The notes beneath the pieces were generated by a model. That model saw only the letters and a program-made list of their open reading frames with translations. It searched no databases and was not told the origin of the DNA. From Gallalistipes aquisgranensis (lineage in GTDB: Bacteria > Bacteroidota > Bacteroidia > Bacteroidales > Rikenellaceae): a DNA stretch of 64,000 nt. A program made the translations under genes and the position numbers. How positions within the stretch are numbered: the stretch's first letter is position 1; each line of letters opens with the position of its first letter. Shown here in pieces: positions 56,432 through 64,000 of this stretch. Where the stretch lies: assembly GCF_014982715.1 (NCBI RefSeq), contig NZ_JADCJY010000001.1, positions 1,240,001-1,304,000 of the forward strand. Direction: 5' to 3'.

Positions 56432-58042
56432 ATGTCGGAATTCAAGTATCAGGAGCCGTTTCCGCTGGGCGAAGACACCACCCAGTACCGCCTGCTCACC
56501 AAAGAGTACGTGAAAGTGGTCGAATGCGACGGCCGCAAAATCCTCCAAGTCGATCCCGAAGGACTGGCGCTTCTCTCCCGCGAGGCTTACGCCGACGTAT
56601 CGTTCTACCTGCGTGCCGCCCACCTGCAGAAACTGGCCGACATTCTCAAGGACCCCGAGGCATCGGACAACGACCGATTCGTGGCCTACACCATGCTCAT
56701 CAACCAGGTCGTGGCCGCCGAGGGCGAGCTTCCCACCTGCCAGGACACCGGTACGGCCATCTGCATCGGCAAGAAGGGCGAAGACGTCTACACCGGGGCA
56801 AACGATGCAGAATACATCACCCGCGGAGTGTACGAGACCTATCGTGACCGCAACCTGCGCTACTCGCAGGTCGTGCCTTTCTCTATGACCGACGAGAAGA
56901 ACAGCGGCAACAATCTGCCCGCACAGATCGACCTGTACGCCACGCCCGGCCGCCAGTACAGTTTTCTGTTCATCACCAAGGGCGGCGGATCAGCCAACAA
57001 GACGTTCCTCTACCAGCAGACCAAAGCGCTGCTGAACGAAGAGTCGCTCACCAAATTTTTCAAGGAGAAGATCAAGGACCTCGGCACCTCGGCCTGCCCG
57101 CCCTATCATCTGGCCGTCGTGATCGGAGGCACTTCCGCCGAGGCCAACCTCGCCGCCGTGAAAAAGGCGTCGGCGGGTTACCTCGACCACCTGCCCACCA
57201 GCGGCAACGAGGGGGGGCGCGCGTTCCGCGACCTGGAATGGGAGGCCAAGCTCCTGAAGATATGCCAGGAAAGCGGTATCGGCGCCCAGTTCGGCGGCAA
57301 ATATCTGGTTCACGACGTACGCGTGATCCGCATGCCCCGCCACGCGGCCTCCTGCCCCGTGGGAATCGGGGTAAGCTGCAGCGCCGACCGCAACATCAAG
57401 GCGAAAATCACCGAAGACGGCATTTTCCTCGAACAGCTCGAAAAAAATCCGGCCCGCTTCCTGCCCGCCACGGCTCCCGGCATGAAACCTGCCGTGGAGA
57501 TCGACCTGGACGAGGGCATGGACAAAGTGCGCGAAATCCTCTCGAAATACCCGATCAAAACGCGCCTCAATCTGAAAGGCACCCTGATCGTAGCCCGCGA
57601 CATCGCCCACGCCCGCATCAAGAAGATGCTCGACGAAGGAAAACCGATGCCCGAGTACATGAAGAAGCACCCCGTCTATTACGCCGGACCGGCCAAGACA
57701 CCGGCAGGCATGCCCTCGGGCAGTTTCGGCCCCACCACGGCCGGCCGCATGGACCCCTACGTGGACCTGTTCCAAAGCCACGGCGGGTCGATGGTGATGG
57801 TCGCCAAGGGTAACCGCTCGCAGGAAGTGACCGATGCCTGCAGGAAACACGGGGGATTCTACCTCGGCTCGATCGGAGGTCCGGCGGCGATTCTCGCCAA
57901 GGACAGCATCAAGTCGGTCAAGGTGGTCGACTTCCCGGAGTTGGGTATGGAAGCCGTCCGCAAAATCTACGTGGAGAACTTCCCCGCCTTCATCATCGTG
58001 GACGACAAAGGCAACGACTTCTTCGCCGATTTCAAGCATTAG
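56432..58042 (+). CDS. Fumarate hydratase, class I (iron-sulfur)
   Basis: The 536-residue product is the single-chain FumA/FumB-type fumarase. The three cluster cysteines are visible: PTCQDTG (C103), SACPPYH (C222) and ASCPVGIG (C308). It interconverts fumarate and malate, in anaerobes typically in the reductive branch to succinate. The [4Fe-4S] cluster is oxygen-sensitive. A long perfect terminator ends the transcript. Confidence 0.95.
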   Translation: MSEFKYQEPFPLGEDTTQYRLLTKEYVKVVECDGRKILQVDPEGLALLSREAYADVSFYLRAAHLQKLADILKDPEASDNDRFVAYTMLINQVVAAEGELPTCQDTGTAICIGKKGEDVYTGANDAEYITRGVYETYRDRNLRYSQVVPFSMTDEKNSGNNLPAQIDLYATPGRQYSFLFITKGGGSANKTFLYQQTKALLNEESLTKFFKEKIKDLGTSACPPYHLAVVIGGTSAEANLAAVKKASAGYLDHLPTSGNEGGRAFRDLEWEAKLLKICQESGIGAQFGGKYLVHDVRVIRMPRHAASCPVGIGVSCSADRNIKAKITEDGIFLEQLEKNPARFLPATAPGMKPAVEIDLDEGMDKVREILSKYPIKTRLNLKGTLIVARDIAHARIKKMLDEGKPMPEYMKKHPVYYAGPAKTPAGMPSGSFGPTTAGRMDPYVDLFQSHGGSMVMVAKGNRSQEVTDACRKHGGFYLGSIGGPAAILAKDSIKSVKVVDFPELGMEAVRKIYVENFPAFIIVDDKGNDFFADFKH

Positions 58043-58070
58043 AAAACCCGGAAGAAAACCTTCCGTCCGA

Positions 58071-58112
58071 AAAAGAGACGCCCCACGAAAATTTTCGTGG
58101 GGCGTCTCTTTT
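58071..58112. terminator. Bidirectional terminator
   Basis: AAAAGAGACGCCCCACGAAA (58071-58090) and TTCGTGGGGCGTCTCTTTT (58094-58112) form a long perfect stem with T-runs on both strands. It sits between convergent genes. Confidence 0.93.
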
Positions 58113-58132
58113 CCGATTCCGGCACAATGCCG

Positions 58133-58432
58133 TCAGCACCCTCTCGGGCCGCAGCATCCGCCTCTCCTGTGGTGTTTCCGACCGTGATGGCCGTAATCGC
58201 AACAATGCCCGTCGTGGTCGCAATCGCGGCACTCACGGCATGCCTCGTTCGCCTTGCAGCCGCGGCAGTCGGAACAGTCCGTGTTGCAGGTGCACTTTTC
58301 ACAGTCGCACTCCTCGCAGCAGCACTCCACTTTCGCTTTGCCATCCTCTCCTTTCTCTCCGTCCTGAGCCATGAAGGCAGTAAGGGAGAGCGCTCCGACA
58401 AGGAACAGGCATCCAAAAATGAACTTTTTCAT
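58133..58432 (-). CDS. Cys/His-rich small secreted protein (metal-binding candidate)
   Basis: Starting at 58432 the product is 99 residues with a signal peptide (MKKFIFGCLFLVGALSLTAF). The mature 75 residues or so contain about 18 cysteines and six histidines, e.g. VECCCEECDCEKCTCNTDC and HDGHCCDYGHHGRKHHRRGG. Such density is like metallothioneins or periplasmic metal-binding peptides, but the pattern matches no family known to me. Function and metal are unknown. Confidence 0.7.
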   Translation of the reverse strand: MKKFIFGCLFLVGALSLTAFMAQDGEKGEDGKAKVECCCEECDCEKCTCNTDCSDCRGCKANEACRECRDCDHDGHCCDYGHHGRKHHRRGGCCGPRGC

Positions 58433-58694
58433 AACACGTATTCGAAATAAGTGAAACATCTATATTCTCCAAACGTCCGGCTCACCGCCGATATTGCATC
58501 CCCTTCAATCTCCCTGCCGCATCCCGTGCAAACATAGCAAAATTCCGCCGGATTCCAAAAATCCGCCCTTCCGCCCGCCGTTTTTCCGCCTGCCGACACG
58601 GAAACGGGAAAAAGCGCCCGATTTTTGATATTCACCGAAACGGCCGTGTCAGAAGTATAATAAAACACATTGCCGATTCGTTGATAAGTAACCC

Positions 58695-58724
58695 TTTGAG
58701 TTTCGTCGAAAACTATTAATTTTG
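58695..58724 (+). promoter_or_regulatory. Promoter of batD
   Basis: TTTG (58695-58698), 18 bases, then TAATTTTG (58717-58724). It lies 21 bases before the ATG. The rest of 58460-58694 shows no gene. Confidence 0.7.
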
Positions 58725-58745
58725 CGGAGAATATAGGTTATCAAG

Positions 58746-60587
58746 ATGCGTTTACTGAAAAAAGTTTTCATGATCGTCCCCATGCTGCTTCTGGCGGCAT
58801 TCGGCGCTTTCGCCCAGAAAGTGACCTTCGAGGTGAACGCCCCCTCGGTGGTGAGCGCCGACGAAGTGTTCCGGCTCGAATTTTCACTCAACGCCAAGCC
58901 CGACGGCTTCACGCCCCCGGCCATCACCGGGTTCGACGTTCTGGCCGGCCCGACCACTTCGCAGGGACAGTCCATTTCGATCGTCAACGGAAACATGACC
59001 CAGTCGGTGAATTTCACCTATACTTATGTACTCCAGGCCCACGCCCCGGGCAAATACACCATCCCCTCGGCCGAGGTGACGGTGGACGGCAAGAGCTACA
59101 CGACCCATCCCTACCCGATCGAAGTGGTCAACGAGGGCAACTCCGCCCCGCAGGGAGGAACCGACGGCGACCGGAACCGTCCGGCGGCCCAGCCTTCGGG
59201 CAAACTCGCGGCGGACGACATGGTACTGCGTGTGACGGCCGACCGCCGGAGCGTCTACAAGGGGCAGCCCATTCTGGTGACTGCCAAGCTCTACACCCGC
59301 GTCATGGCCAGCCTGGAGAGTTTCAAAACCCCCGCTTTCAACGGCTTCTGGTCGCAGGAGCTGAATGTGGAAAACCAGCGTCCCCGGCGAGAGACGCTCA
59401 ACGGCAAGGTCTACGACGCCATCGTCCTGCGCCAGTTCCTGCTCTATCCCCAACAGGCAGGCACGCTCCACATCGAGCAGTTCGACATGACGCTGATCGC
59501 CCAGATCGTCACCCAGTCGCGCCGGCAATCCATTTTCGACGACTTCTTCAACGGCGGCCCGGAAGTGCAGGAGATACGCAAAAAACTGACGGCTACTCCC
59601 ATACGCATCGAAGTCAAGGAATTTCCCTCGGGAGCCCCGGCCAGTTTCAACGGTGCGGTAGGTAAATTCACTATGGAATCCCAACTGCCCTCCGGCTCCA
59701 TCACGGCCAATTCGGCAGCCAACTACACTGTCAAAATCTCGGGTACGGGCAATCTTCCGCTGATCCAGGCGCCGAAACTCAATCTGCCCAACTCGTTCGA
59801 ACAATACAACATCAAGACCACCGAGAGCCTCAATTCGACTACGGCGGGCATTTCGGGATACCGTCAGTTCGAATATCCTTTCATCGCCCGCGCCGAAGGG
59901 ACCTATCCCGTGGAACCGATCGAATTCTCCTACTTCAACCCCGATCTGGCCCGGTACGTCACCCTCAACAGCAAAACGGCGGAAGTGATCGTCCTGCCCG
60001 ATTCGACGGGCGGCAGCGTTCCCTCACGGGGTATGGTGAGCGGAATGAACAAGGAGGACATCAAGATTCTCGGACAGGACATCCGGTTCATCAAACTGGG
60101 CAAGGCTCAGCTGGTCTCGCGCGACCGCATCTTCATGGCAAGTCCGCTCTATTTCGTGCTGTTGCTGCTCATCGCGGCCGCTTTCGTATTCTCGCTCGTC
60201 TGGCTTCAGAAACGTATCCGCGAATCGCGCAATGCGGCTCTCGTGCGCGGCAAACGGGCCAATAAAGTGGCCCTCCAACGTCTGCGTGCCGCCAACGGCT
60301 ACATGAAGGCCGACGACCGGCGCCGTTTCTTCGAGGAGATGCTCCGCGCCCTGTGGGGATACATGAGCGACAAGCTGAATATTCCCGTGGCCAACCTCAC
60401 CAAGGAAAACGTCCGCGAAGAGTTGCTCAAACGGGGCGTTTCGGCAGAACTTTCCGCCCGTTTCATCGAAATCATCTCCGAGTGCGAATATGCCCAATAC
60501 TCCCCGGCCGTGTCGGGTCAGATGAACGATATCTATCAGGGGGCCGTGGAGACCATTTCCAAATTCGAATCCGTCATAAAACGTTAA
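58746..60587 (+). CDS. batD: BatD-like protein (oxygen-tolerance family)
   Basis: The 613-residue product has a signal peptide (ending AFGAFAQ), a periplasmic BatD-type beta-rich region (FEVNAPSVVSADEVFRLEFS; FKTPAFNGFWSQEL), one TM segment near residues 470-490 (LYFVLLLLIAAAFVFSLVW) and a cytosolic helical tail. BatD is part of the Bacteroides aerotolerance system, thought to form inner-membrane complexes. The usual batA, batB and batC are not upstream; this gene has its own promoter. Confidence 0.9.
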   Translation: MRLLKKVFMIVPMLLLAAFGAFAQKVTFEVNAPSVVSADEVFRLEFSLNAKPDGFTPPAITGFDVLAGPTTSQGQSISIVNGNMTQSVNFTYTYVLQAHAPGKYTIPSAEVTVDGKSYTTHPYPIEVVNEGNSAPQGGTDGDRNRPAAQPSGKLAADDMVLRVTADRRSVYKGQPILVTAKLYTRVMASLESFKTPAFNGFWSQELNVENQRPRRETLNGKVYDAIVLRQFLLYPQQAGTLHIEQFDMTLIAQIVTQSRRQSIFDDFFNGGPEVQEIRKKLTATPIRIEVKEFPSGAPASFNGAVGKFTMESQLPSGSITANSAANYTVKISGTGNLPLIQAPKLNLPNSFEQYNIKTTESLNSTTAGISGYRQFEYPFIARAEGTYPVEPIEFSYFNPDLARYVTLNSKTAEVIVLPDSTGGSVPSRGMVSGMNKEDIKILGQDIRFIKLGKAQLVSRDRIFMASPLYFVLLLLIAAAFVFSLVWLQKRIRESRNAALVRGKRANKVALQRLRAANGYMKADDRRRFFEEMLRALWGYMSDKLNIPVANLTKENVREELLKRGVSAELSARFIEIISECEYAQYSPAVSGQMNDIYQGAVETISKFESVIKR

Positions 60588-60589
60588 CC

Positions 60590-61351
60590 ATGAAACGACT
60601 CACCATACTCGCCGCCGCACTGTTGCTGGGTATCGTCCCTGCCCGCAGCCAGTCGCTCGACCGCCTTTGGGACGAGGCGAACACGGCCTACATCAATGCC
60701 GACTACCAGGCGGCCATCGCCACCTACGACTCGATCCTCGCCACGGGCAATGTCAGCTACAAGGTCTACTACAACCTGGGCAACGCCTATTTCAAAGAGG
60801 GGAAGATCGGCCCTTCGATCCTTAATTACAACCGGGCGCTGCGGCTGGCTCCCTCCGACGCGGACATCGACTATAACCTGCGAGTGGCCAACAGCTATGT
60901 GAAGGACAAGATCGAACATGTTCCCGAATTTTTCCTTGCGACCTGGTTCCGCTCGTTGCGCATGAGCCTCAGCAGCAATGCCTGGGCTTCGGTGAGCCTG
61001 GTATTGCTGGCCGCACTCCTGGGCTGCGTGCTGCTCTACCTGCTGTCCACGAAACTCGCGCTGCGCAAGACGGGATTCTATTCCGCTATCGTGCTGTTGC
61101 TCCTTTTCATCTTTTCGGTGGTTTCGGCCTCGATCGGACGCAGGGAGTTGACCTGTGCAGAAGAGGCGATCGTGATGAACTCGGCCGCCCCGGTCAAAAG
61201 TTCGCCCGACAACGGCAGCAAGGACCTCTTCGTGTTGCACGAAGGAACGAAGGTCAGTGTGCTGAACTCTCTGGAGGAGTGGCGCGAGATCGCCATCGCC
61301 GACGGCAACAAGGGATGGATCAGAAGCAGTGCCATCGAACTCATTCAGTAA
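60590..61351 (+). CDS. batE: BatE-like TPR protein with SH3-like domain
   Basis: From 60590 the product is 253 residues: a signal peptide, two TPR-type repeats (about 25-95; ADYQAAIATYDSIL, VYYNLGNAYFKEGKIG), two TM segments (about 130-150 and 160-180) and a C-terminal bacterial SH3 domain (TKVSVLNSLEEWREIAIADGN). It starts two bases after batD, a tight operon. It is assigned to BatE from domain order and place. Confidence 0.88.
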   Translation: MKRLTILAAALLLGIVPARSQSLDRLWDEANTAYINADYQAAIATYDSILATGNVSYKVYYNLGNAYFKEGKIGPSILNYNRALRLAPSDADIDYNLRVANSYVKDKIEHVPEFFLATWFRSLRMSLSSNAWASVSLVLLAALLGCVLLYLLSTKLALRKTGFYSAIVLLLLFIFSVVSASIGRRELTCAEEAIVMNSAAPVKSSPDNGSKDLFVLHEGTKVSVLNSLEEWREIAIADGNKGWIRSSAIELIQ

Positions 61352-61363
61352 GGAGAAAACCGG

Positions 61364-61978
61364 ATGTCCAGACTACTCGACGACGCAGTGGGAGAGTTTT
61401 CCCGCCTGCCCGGTATCGGACGGCGCACCGCCCTGCGGCTGGCCATGCACCTGTTGCGCATGGAGCCCGAAGAGGTCCGCCAGATGACCGCGGCCATTTC
61501 AGCATTCCGCGAGCAGATCAAATACTGCCGCTGCTGCAACAACCTGTCGGACACGGAACTCTGCCCCGTATGCAGCGACCCGAACCGGGACCGCTCCACG
61601 GTATGCGTGGTTGAACAGGTTGGCGACGTGCTTTCGATCGAGAACACCCGCCAGTACAACGGACTCTACCACGTGCTGGGCGGCGTCATCTCCCCCATGC
61701 AGGGCATCGGCCCTTCCGACCTGAAAATCGACCTGTTGCTGGACCGTATCGCCAAAGGAGAGGTAAAGGAAGTGATCCTGGCCATCAGCACCACGGTCGA
61801 AGGAGAAACCACCCTTTTCTACCTCACCCGGCGTCTGGCCCGGTTTCCCGGCCTGAAGGTGACGTCCATCGCCCGGGGCATCGGTTTCGGCGACGAGATC
61901 GAATACGCGGACGAACTGACCATCGCCCACGCCATCCACCACCGGGTGCGGATCGGAGACACCGCACTGGAAGAATAG
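61364..61978 (+). CDS. recR: Recombination protein RecR
   Basis: The 204-residue product has the helix-hairpin-helix (FSRLPGIGRRTALRL), a C4 zinc finger (CRCCNN, CPVC) and a TOPRIM domain (VCVVEQVGDVLSIENT). Walker-like GETTLFYL follows. RecR works with RecO and RecF to load RecA at gaps. It is 12 bases after batE, so it is likely co-transcribed. Confidence 0.97.
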   Translation: MSRLLDDAVGEFSRLPGIGRRTALRLAMHLLRMEPEEVRQMTAAISAFREQIKYCRCCNNLSDTELCPVCSDPNRDRSTVCVVEQVGDVLSIENTRQYNGLYHVLGGVISPMQGIGPSDLKIDLLLDRIAKGEVKEVILAISTTVEGETTLFYLTRRLARFPGLKVTSIARGIGFGDEIEYADELTIAHAIHHRVRIGDTALEE

Positions 61979-62154
61979 CGAAATAAAAAGCCGGAGGCCC
62001 GCCCCCGTTCCCGAGGTTACAGCCACCTTCGACAGCTTATACAGGCGATATTTTCGGATTTTCCGGCACCGCTCCAAGACGATCATGTCCCATGAAAGGC
62101 CCCCTCTCCGCAAGGGTTATTCATTCCGCCTGCCGCCCGACAGTTTCCACCGAC

Positions 62155-62189
62155 AAAAAAAGCGGGCAAATCCGTCTCCGGATGCCCGC
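62155..62189 (-). terminator. Terminator of the META-lipoprotein pair
   Basis: GCGGGCA (62162-62168) and TGCCCGC (62183-62189) enclose an inner ATCCG/CGGAT stem. On the minus strand a run of seven Ts follows. Confidence 0.88.
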
Positions 62190-62212
62190 CTTTCCGCATT
62201 TTACTCGCGAAA

Positions 62213-62635
62213 CTATTTTTTCGCCTCGAAAACGGCCTTCATCTCTCCGTTGCTGAAAAGGATCAGCAGCGGACCGTCCATCTGGTAACTGTCCACGGAG
62301 CCCAGCATCTGCATGAAACTGTTCTCCTGCGCCTGATCGGGACACATCATTCGGGTGGAAGCCACCTGCGAAATCTTCATCACGCCGTCGTTGTCCGCCG
62401 TATAGGAACCCATCAGACGGTTGCAGTCGCCCACCCCGCCCAGACGGTTATCCTTGCCGAACACCACGGTGTATCCATCCTGGGCGTCGAACGTACGGCC
62501 ATTGAACTGCACCATCTTCCATTCGGTCTCCTGAAGCGGCTTTCCGTACTTTTTCTGATATTTTTTGCAGGGACAGCACCCCGCGGCCACGAATGTCACG
62601 AGAGCGGCAGCCATTGTGATCTTCACGATATTCAT
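62213..62635 (-). CDS. META-domain (HslJ-like) lipoprotein
   Basis: The 140-residue product has a lipoprotein signal (TFVAAGCCPC) and a META/HslJ domain: LQETEWKMVQFNGRTF, GGVGDCNRLMGSY and ASTRMMCPD. It lies 16 bases after a paralogous gene. META proteins are linked to stress or outer-envelope function, but the biochemical role is unknown. Confidence 0.85.
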   Translation of the reverse strand: MNIVKITMAAALVTFVAAGCCPCKKYQKKYGKPLQETEWKMVQFNGRTFDAQDGYTVVFGKDNRLGGVGDCNRLMGSYTADNDGVMKISQVASTRMMCPDQAQENSFMQMLGSVDSYQMDGPLLILFSNGEMKAVFEAKK

Positions 62636-62651
62636 CTTCCTATCCTCCTCT

Positions 62652-63098
62652 TTATTTCGTTTCCTCTTTCGTCTGCGGATCGAACAGCAGGGTCATGCCG
62701 TTTTCCGTGTCGTTCAGGCTCAGCTTACCGTCCAGCACCGTATAGCTGGTTACCTGTTCGAGCAGGGCCATGAACCGGTCCTCGAACTCGATGTCCGGAC
62801 ACATAGCCATCATACGCCCCTTGGGTTCGATGATGATTTCGCTCTGCCCGATCGTACTGAACGTACCGAAAAAGCCGTTGCACCCGGCAAAGCCGCTCAC
62901 CGTACTGCTGTCGCTGAAAACTACCGTCACCGGACGCTCCGGCAGGATCGTATAGCTGCTGTCGGCAGCTATGATCTCCTTGAGCTGCCAGCCGTTGGCG
63001 ACCAGCGCATCGTAATCGGCCTTACCCTGGCCTCCGCACCCGACGGCCAGCATACCCGTCAGGGCCACCGCCGCACACAAAAGATTCGAACGTTTCAT
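62652..63098 (-). CDS. META-domain lipoprotein
   Basis: The chosen start at 63098 gives 148 residues with a lipoprotein signal (LTGMLAVGCGG). The META-type core includes GWQLKEIIAADSSY, GFAGCNGFFGTFS and MMAMCPDIE. It is a tandem paralogue of the next gene (62213). The in-frame start at 63128 would add ten residues before the signal peptide. Confidence 0.82.
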   Translation of the reverse strand: MKRSNLLCAAVALTGMLAVGCGGQGKADYDALVANGWQLKEIIAADSSYTILPERPVTVVFSDSSTVSGFAGCNGFFGTFSTIGQSEIIIEPKGRMMAMCPDIEFEDRFMALLEQVTSYTVLDGKLSLNDTENGMTLLFDPQTKEETK

Positions 63099-63134
63099 CT
63101 CTGTCAAAATTTTCACAAAAATAGTCAATTAAAC

Positions 63135-63166
63135 GGAATTGTTTATCTTTGCCCGTAAACAATTCC
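63135..63166 (+). promoter_or_regulatory. Palindromic promoter of the RidA gene
   Basis: GGAATTGTTTA (63135-63145) and TAAACAATTCC (63156-63166) form a perfect 11-base inverted repeat. The -7 box TATCTTTG (63144-63151) runs through the end of the left arm and the spacer. This could be a repressor operator covering the promoter, or a transcript stem. It is 14 bases before the ATG. Confidence 0.6.
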
Positions 63167-63179
63167 AATACATTTCCGT

Positions 63180-63557
63180 ATGAAAAAGATCATTCATTCA
63201 AATAACGCACCAAAAGCGGTCGGCCCCTATTCTCAGGCCGTGGAAGCCGGCGGTACGCTGTACGTTTCGGGGCAACTTCCGGTCGTCCCGGCCGACGGCT
63301 CCGTCCCGGCCACCATCGAGGAACAGACTGCCCGGAGCCTCGAAAACATCCGTGCGATCCTCACCGAAGCCGGCTATGCCCTTCCGGACGTGGTGAAAAC
63401 CACCGTCCTGCTGGCCGACATGGACGATTTCGCGGCCATGAACGGTGTTTACGCCACCTTTTTCACAGAGCGGATGCCGGCCCGTGTCTGCTATCAGGTG
63501 GCCCGGCTGCCGCTGGGAGTCAAGGTCGAAATCGACGTGATCGCCGTCAAAGGATAA
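63180..63557 (+). CDS. ridA: RidA-family enamine/imine deaminase
   Basis: The 125-residue product fits RidA: KAVGPYSQAVEAGGTLYVSGQ, ENIRAILTEAGY and the catalytic arginine in PARVCYQV (R102). RidA hydrolyses reactive enamines such as 2-aminoacrylate from PLP enzymes. The start is fixed by the palindromic promoter just upstream. From 63558 to 63675 there is no gene. Confidence 0.93.
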   Translation: MKKIIHSNNAPKAVGPYSQAVEAGGTLYVSGQLPVVPADGSVPATIEEQTARSLENIRAILTEAGYALPDVVKTTVLLADMDDFAAMNGVYATFFTERMPARVCYQVARLPLGVKVEIDVIAVKG

Positions 63558-63675
63558 TTTCCGGCAGCCCCAAGGATACAACTCCCTTCCGGCGGACCTG
63601 CATCCACCGAAAGATAAGTGTGTGTCTGTCGGAGGGGAAAAGACAAACAGACCGATACGAATTCCGCAAAAAAAG

Positions 63676-63706
63676 AAAAAACCGCGAAATATTCCGCGGT
63701 TTTTTC
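63676..63706 (-). terminator. Terminator of rplI
   Basis: ACCGCG (63681-63686) pairs with CGCGGT (63695-63700). On the minus strand a T-rich run follows. The plus strand also has TTTTTT, so it may work both ways. Confidence 0.8.
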
Positions 63707-63725
63707 ACATTATTCTCGGAACGGA

Positions 63726-64000
63726 TTACTCTTCGGCAACCACTTCGAATTTCACGGTAGCCTTCACCTCCTTGTGAAGTTTCACCTCGGCCTCGTAGGC
63801 ACCCAACTGCTTCACGGTTTCCACGGCAATCGTCTTGCGATCCACGTCGATTCCTTTGGAGGCCAGCGCTTCGGCGATGTTGGCGGCAGTCACCGAACCG
63901 AAAATCTTGCCCTCCTCGGCCTTCACGGCGATACGCAGAGCGGTCCCGGCGATCTTGGCTGCCAGAGCCTCGGCATCGGCCTTGATCTTGGCATCCTTGT
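63726..64000 (-). CDS. rplI: 50S ribosomal protein L9, C-terminal part (start outside window)
   Basis: The frame on the minus strand is open to the right window edge and encodes the L9 C-terminal domain: KIFGSVTAANIAEALASKGIDVDRKTI and EVKATVKFEVV, with an acidic end. L9 binds 23S rRNA. The N-terminal domain and start lie beyond 64000, as probably do its usual partners rpsF and rpsR. Confidence 0.93.
   Translation of the reverse strand, partial: KDAKIKADAEALAAKIAGTALRIAVKAEEGKIFGSVTAANIAEALASKGIDVDRKTIAVETVKQLGAYEAEVKLHKEVKATVKFEVVAEE

Overview
The window is a piece of a Bacteroidales chromosome, probably Rikenellaceae/Alistipes-like. That genus-level guess rests on the GC-rich host genes, the TAnnTTTG-type -7 boxes and the gene families, and it is an inference. 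It carries one integrated CTnDOT-family conjugative transposon (ICE).

Left host flank (1-10362): the end of a FecR-type anti-sigma factor, then a GH2 hydrolase, a GH88 unsaturated glucuronyl hydrolase lipoprotein and an alkaline phosphatase, a set that fits glycan or glycosaminoglycan breakdown. Next come two small secreted proteins of unknown role, a GT14-like glycosyltransferase, a SpoIIE-type phosphatase paired with a ferredoxin-PAS protein, a cold-shock protein, tRNA-Thr(CGT) and a small lipoprotein.

ICE (about 10363-47654): both ends can be read. attL (10350-10377) and attR (47635-47662) share a direct repeat and a conserved GC followed by different 5-bp coupling sequences, as CTnDOT integration predicts. 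From the left, the element holds the integrase IntDOT, two excisionase-like HTH genes, the excision operon xis2c-xis2d-orf3-exc, a sRNA locus matching RteR, a giant methylase-helicase, the tetracycline-resistance/regulatory operon tetQ-rteA-rteB with its MRQ leader peptide, a strongly structured candidate RNA, a DHFR-like gene and rteC. An AT-rich cargo cassette follows (AAA/DUF4143 ATPase plus KAP-family membrane P-loop NTPase), then a broken transfer region, and finally a leftward operon of small accessory genes with PcfJ/PcfK-like proteins.

The element looks crippled for self-transfer. Only the last half of mobC remains, facing traM directly. mobA, mobB, the front of mobC, traA through at least traK (most likely traL too) and presumably oriT are gone. 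rteA is also split by a one-base frameshift in its receiver domain. Integration and excision genes and tetQ look intact, so the element should be able to excise and give resistance but not transfer alone.

Right host flank (47655-64000): an MmcQ/YjbR-like gene whose promoter was separated by the insertion, a DUF5686 outer-membrane protein, glyA, fabG, an AlkZ-like glycosylase, fba, a GNAT acetyltransferase, class I fumarase, a Cys/His-rich secreted peptide, batD-batE-recR, two META-domain lipoproteins, a RidA homologue with a palindromic promoter, and the end of rplI.
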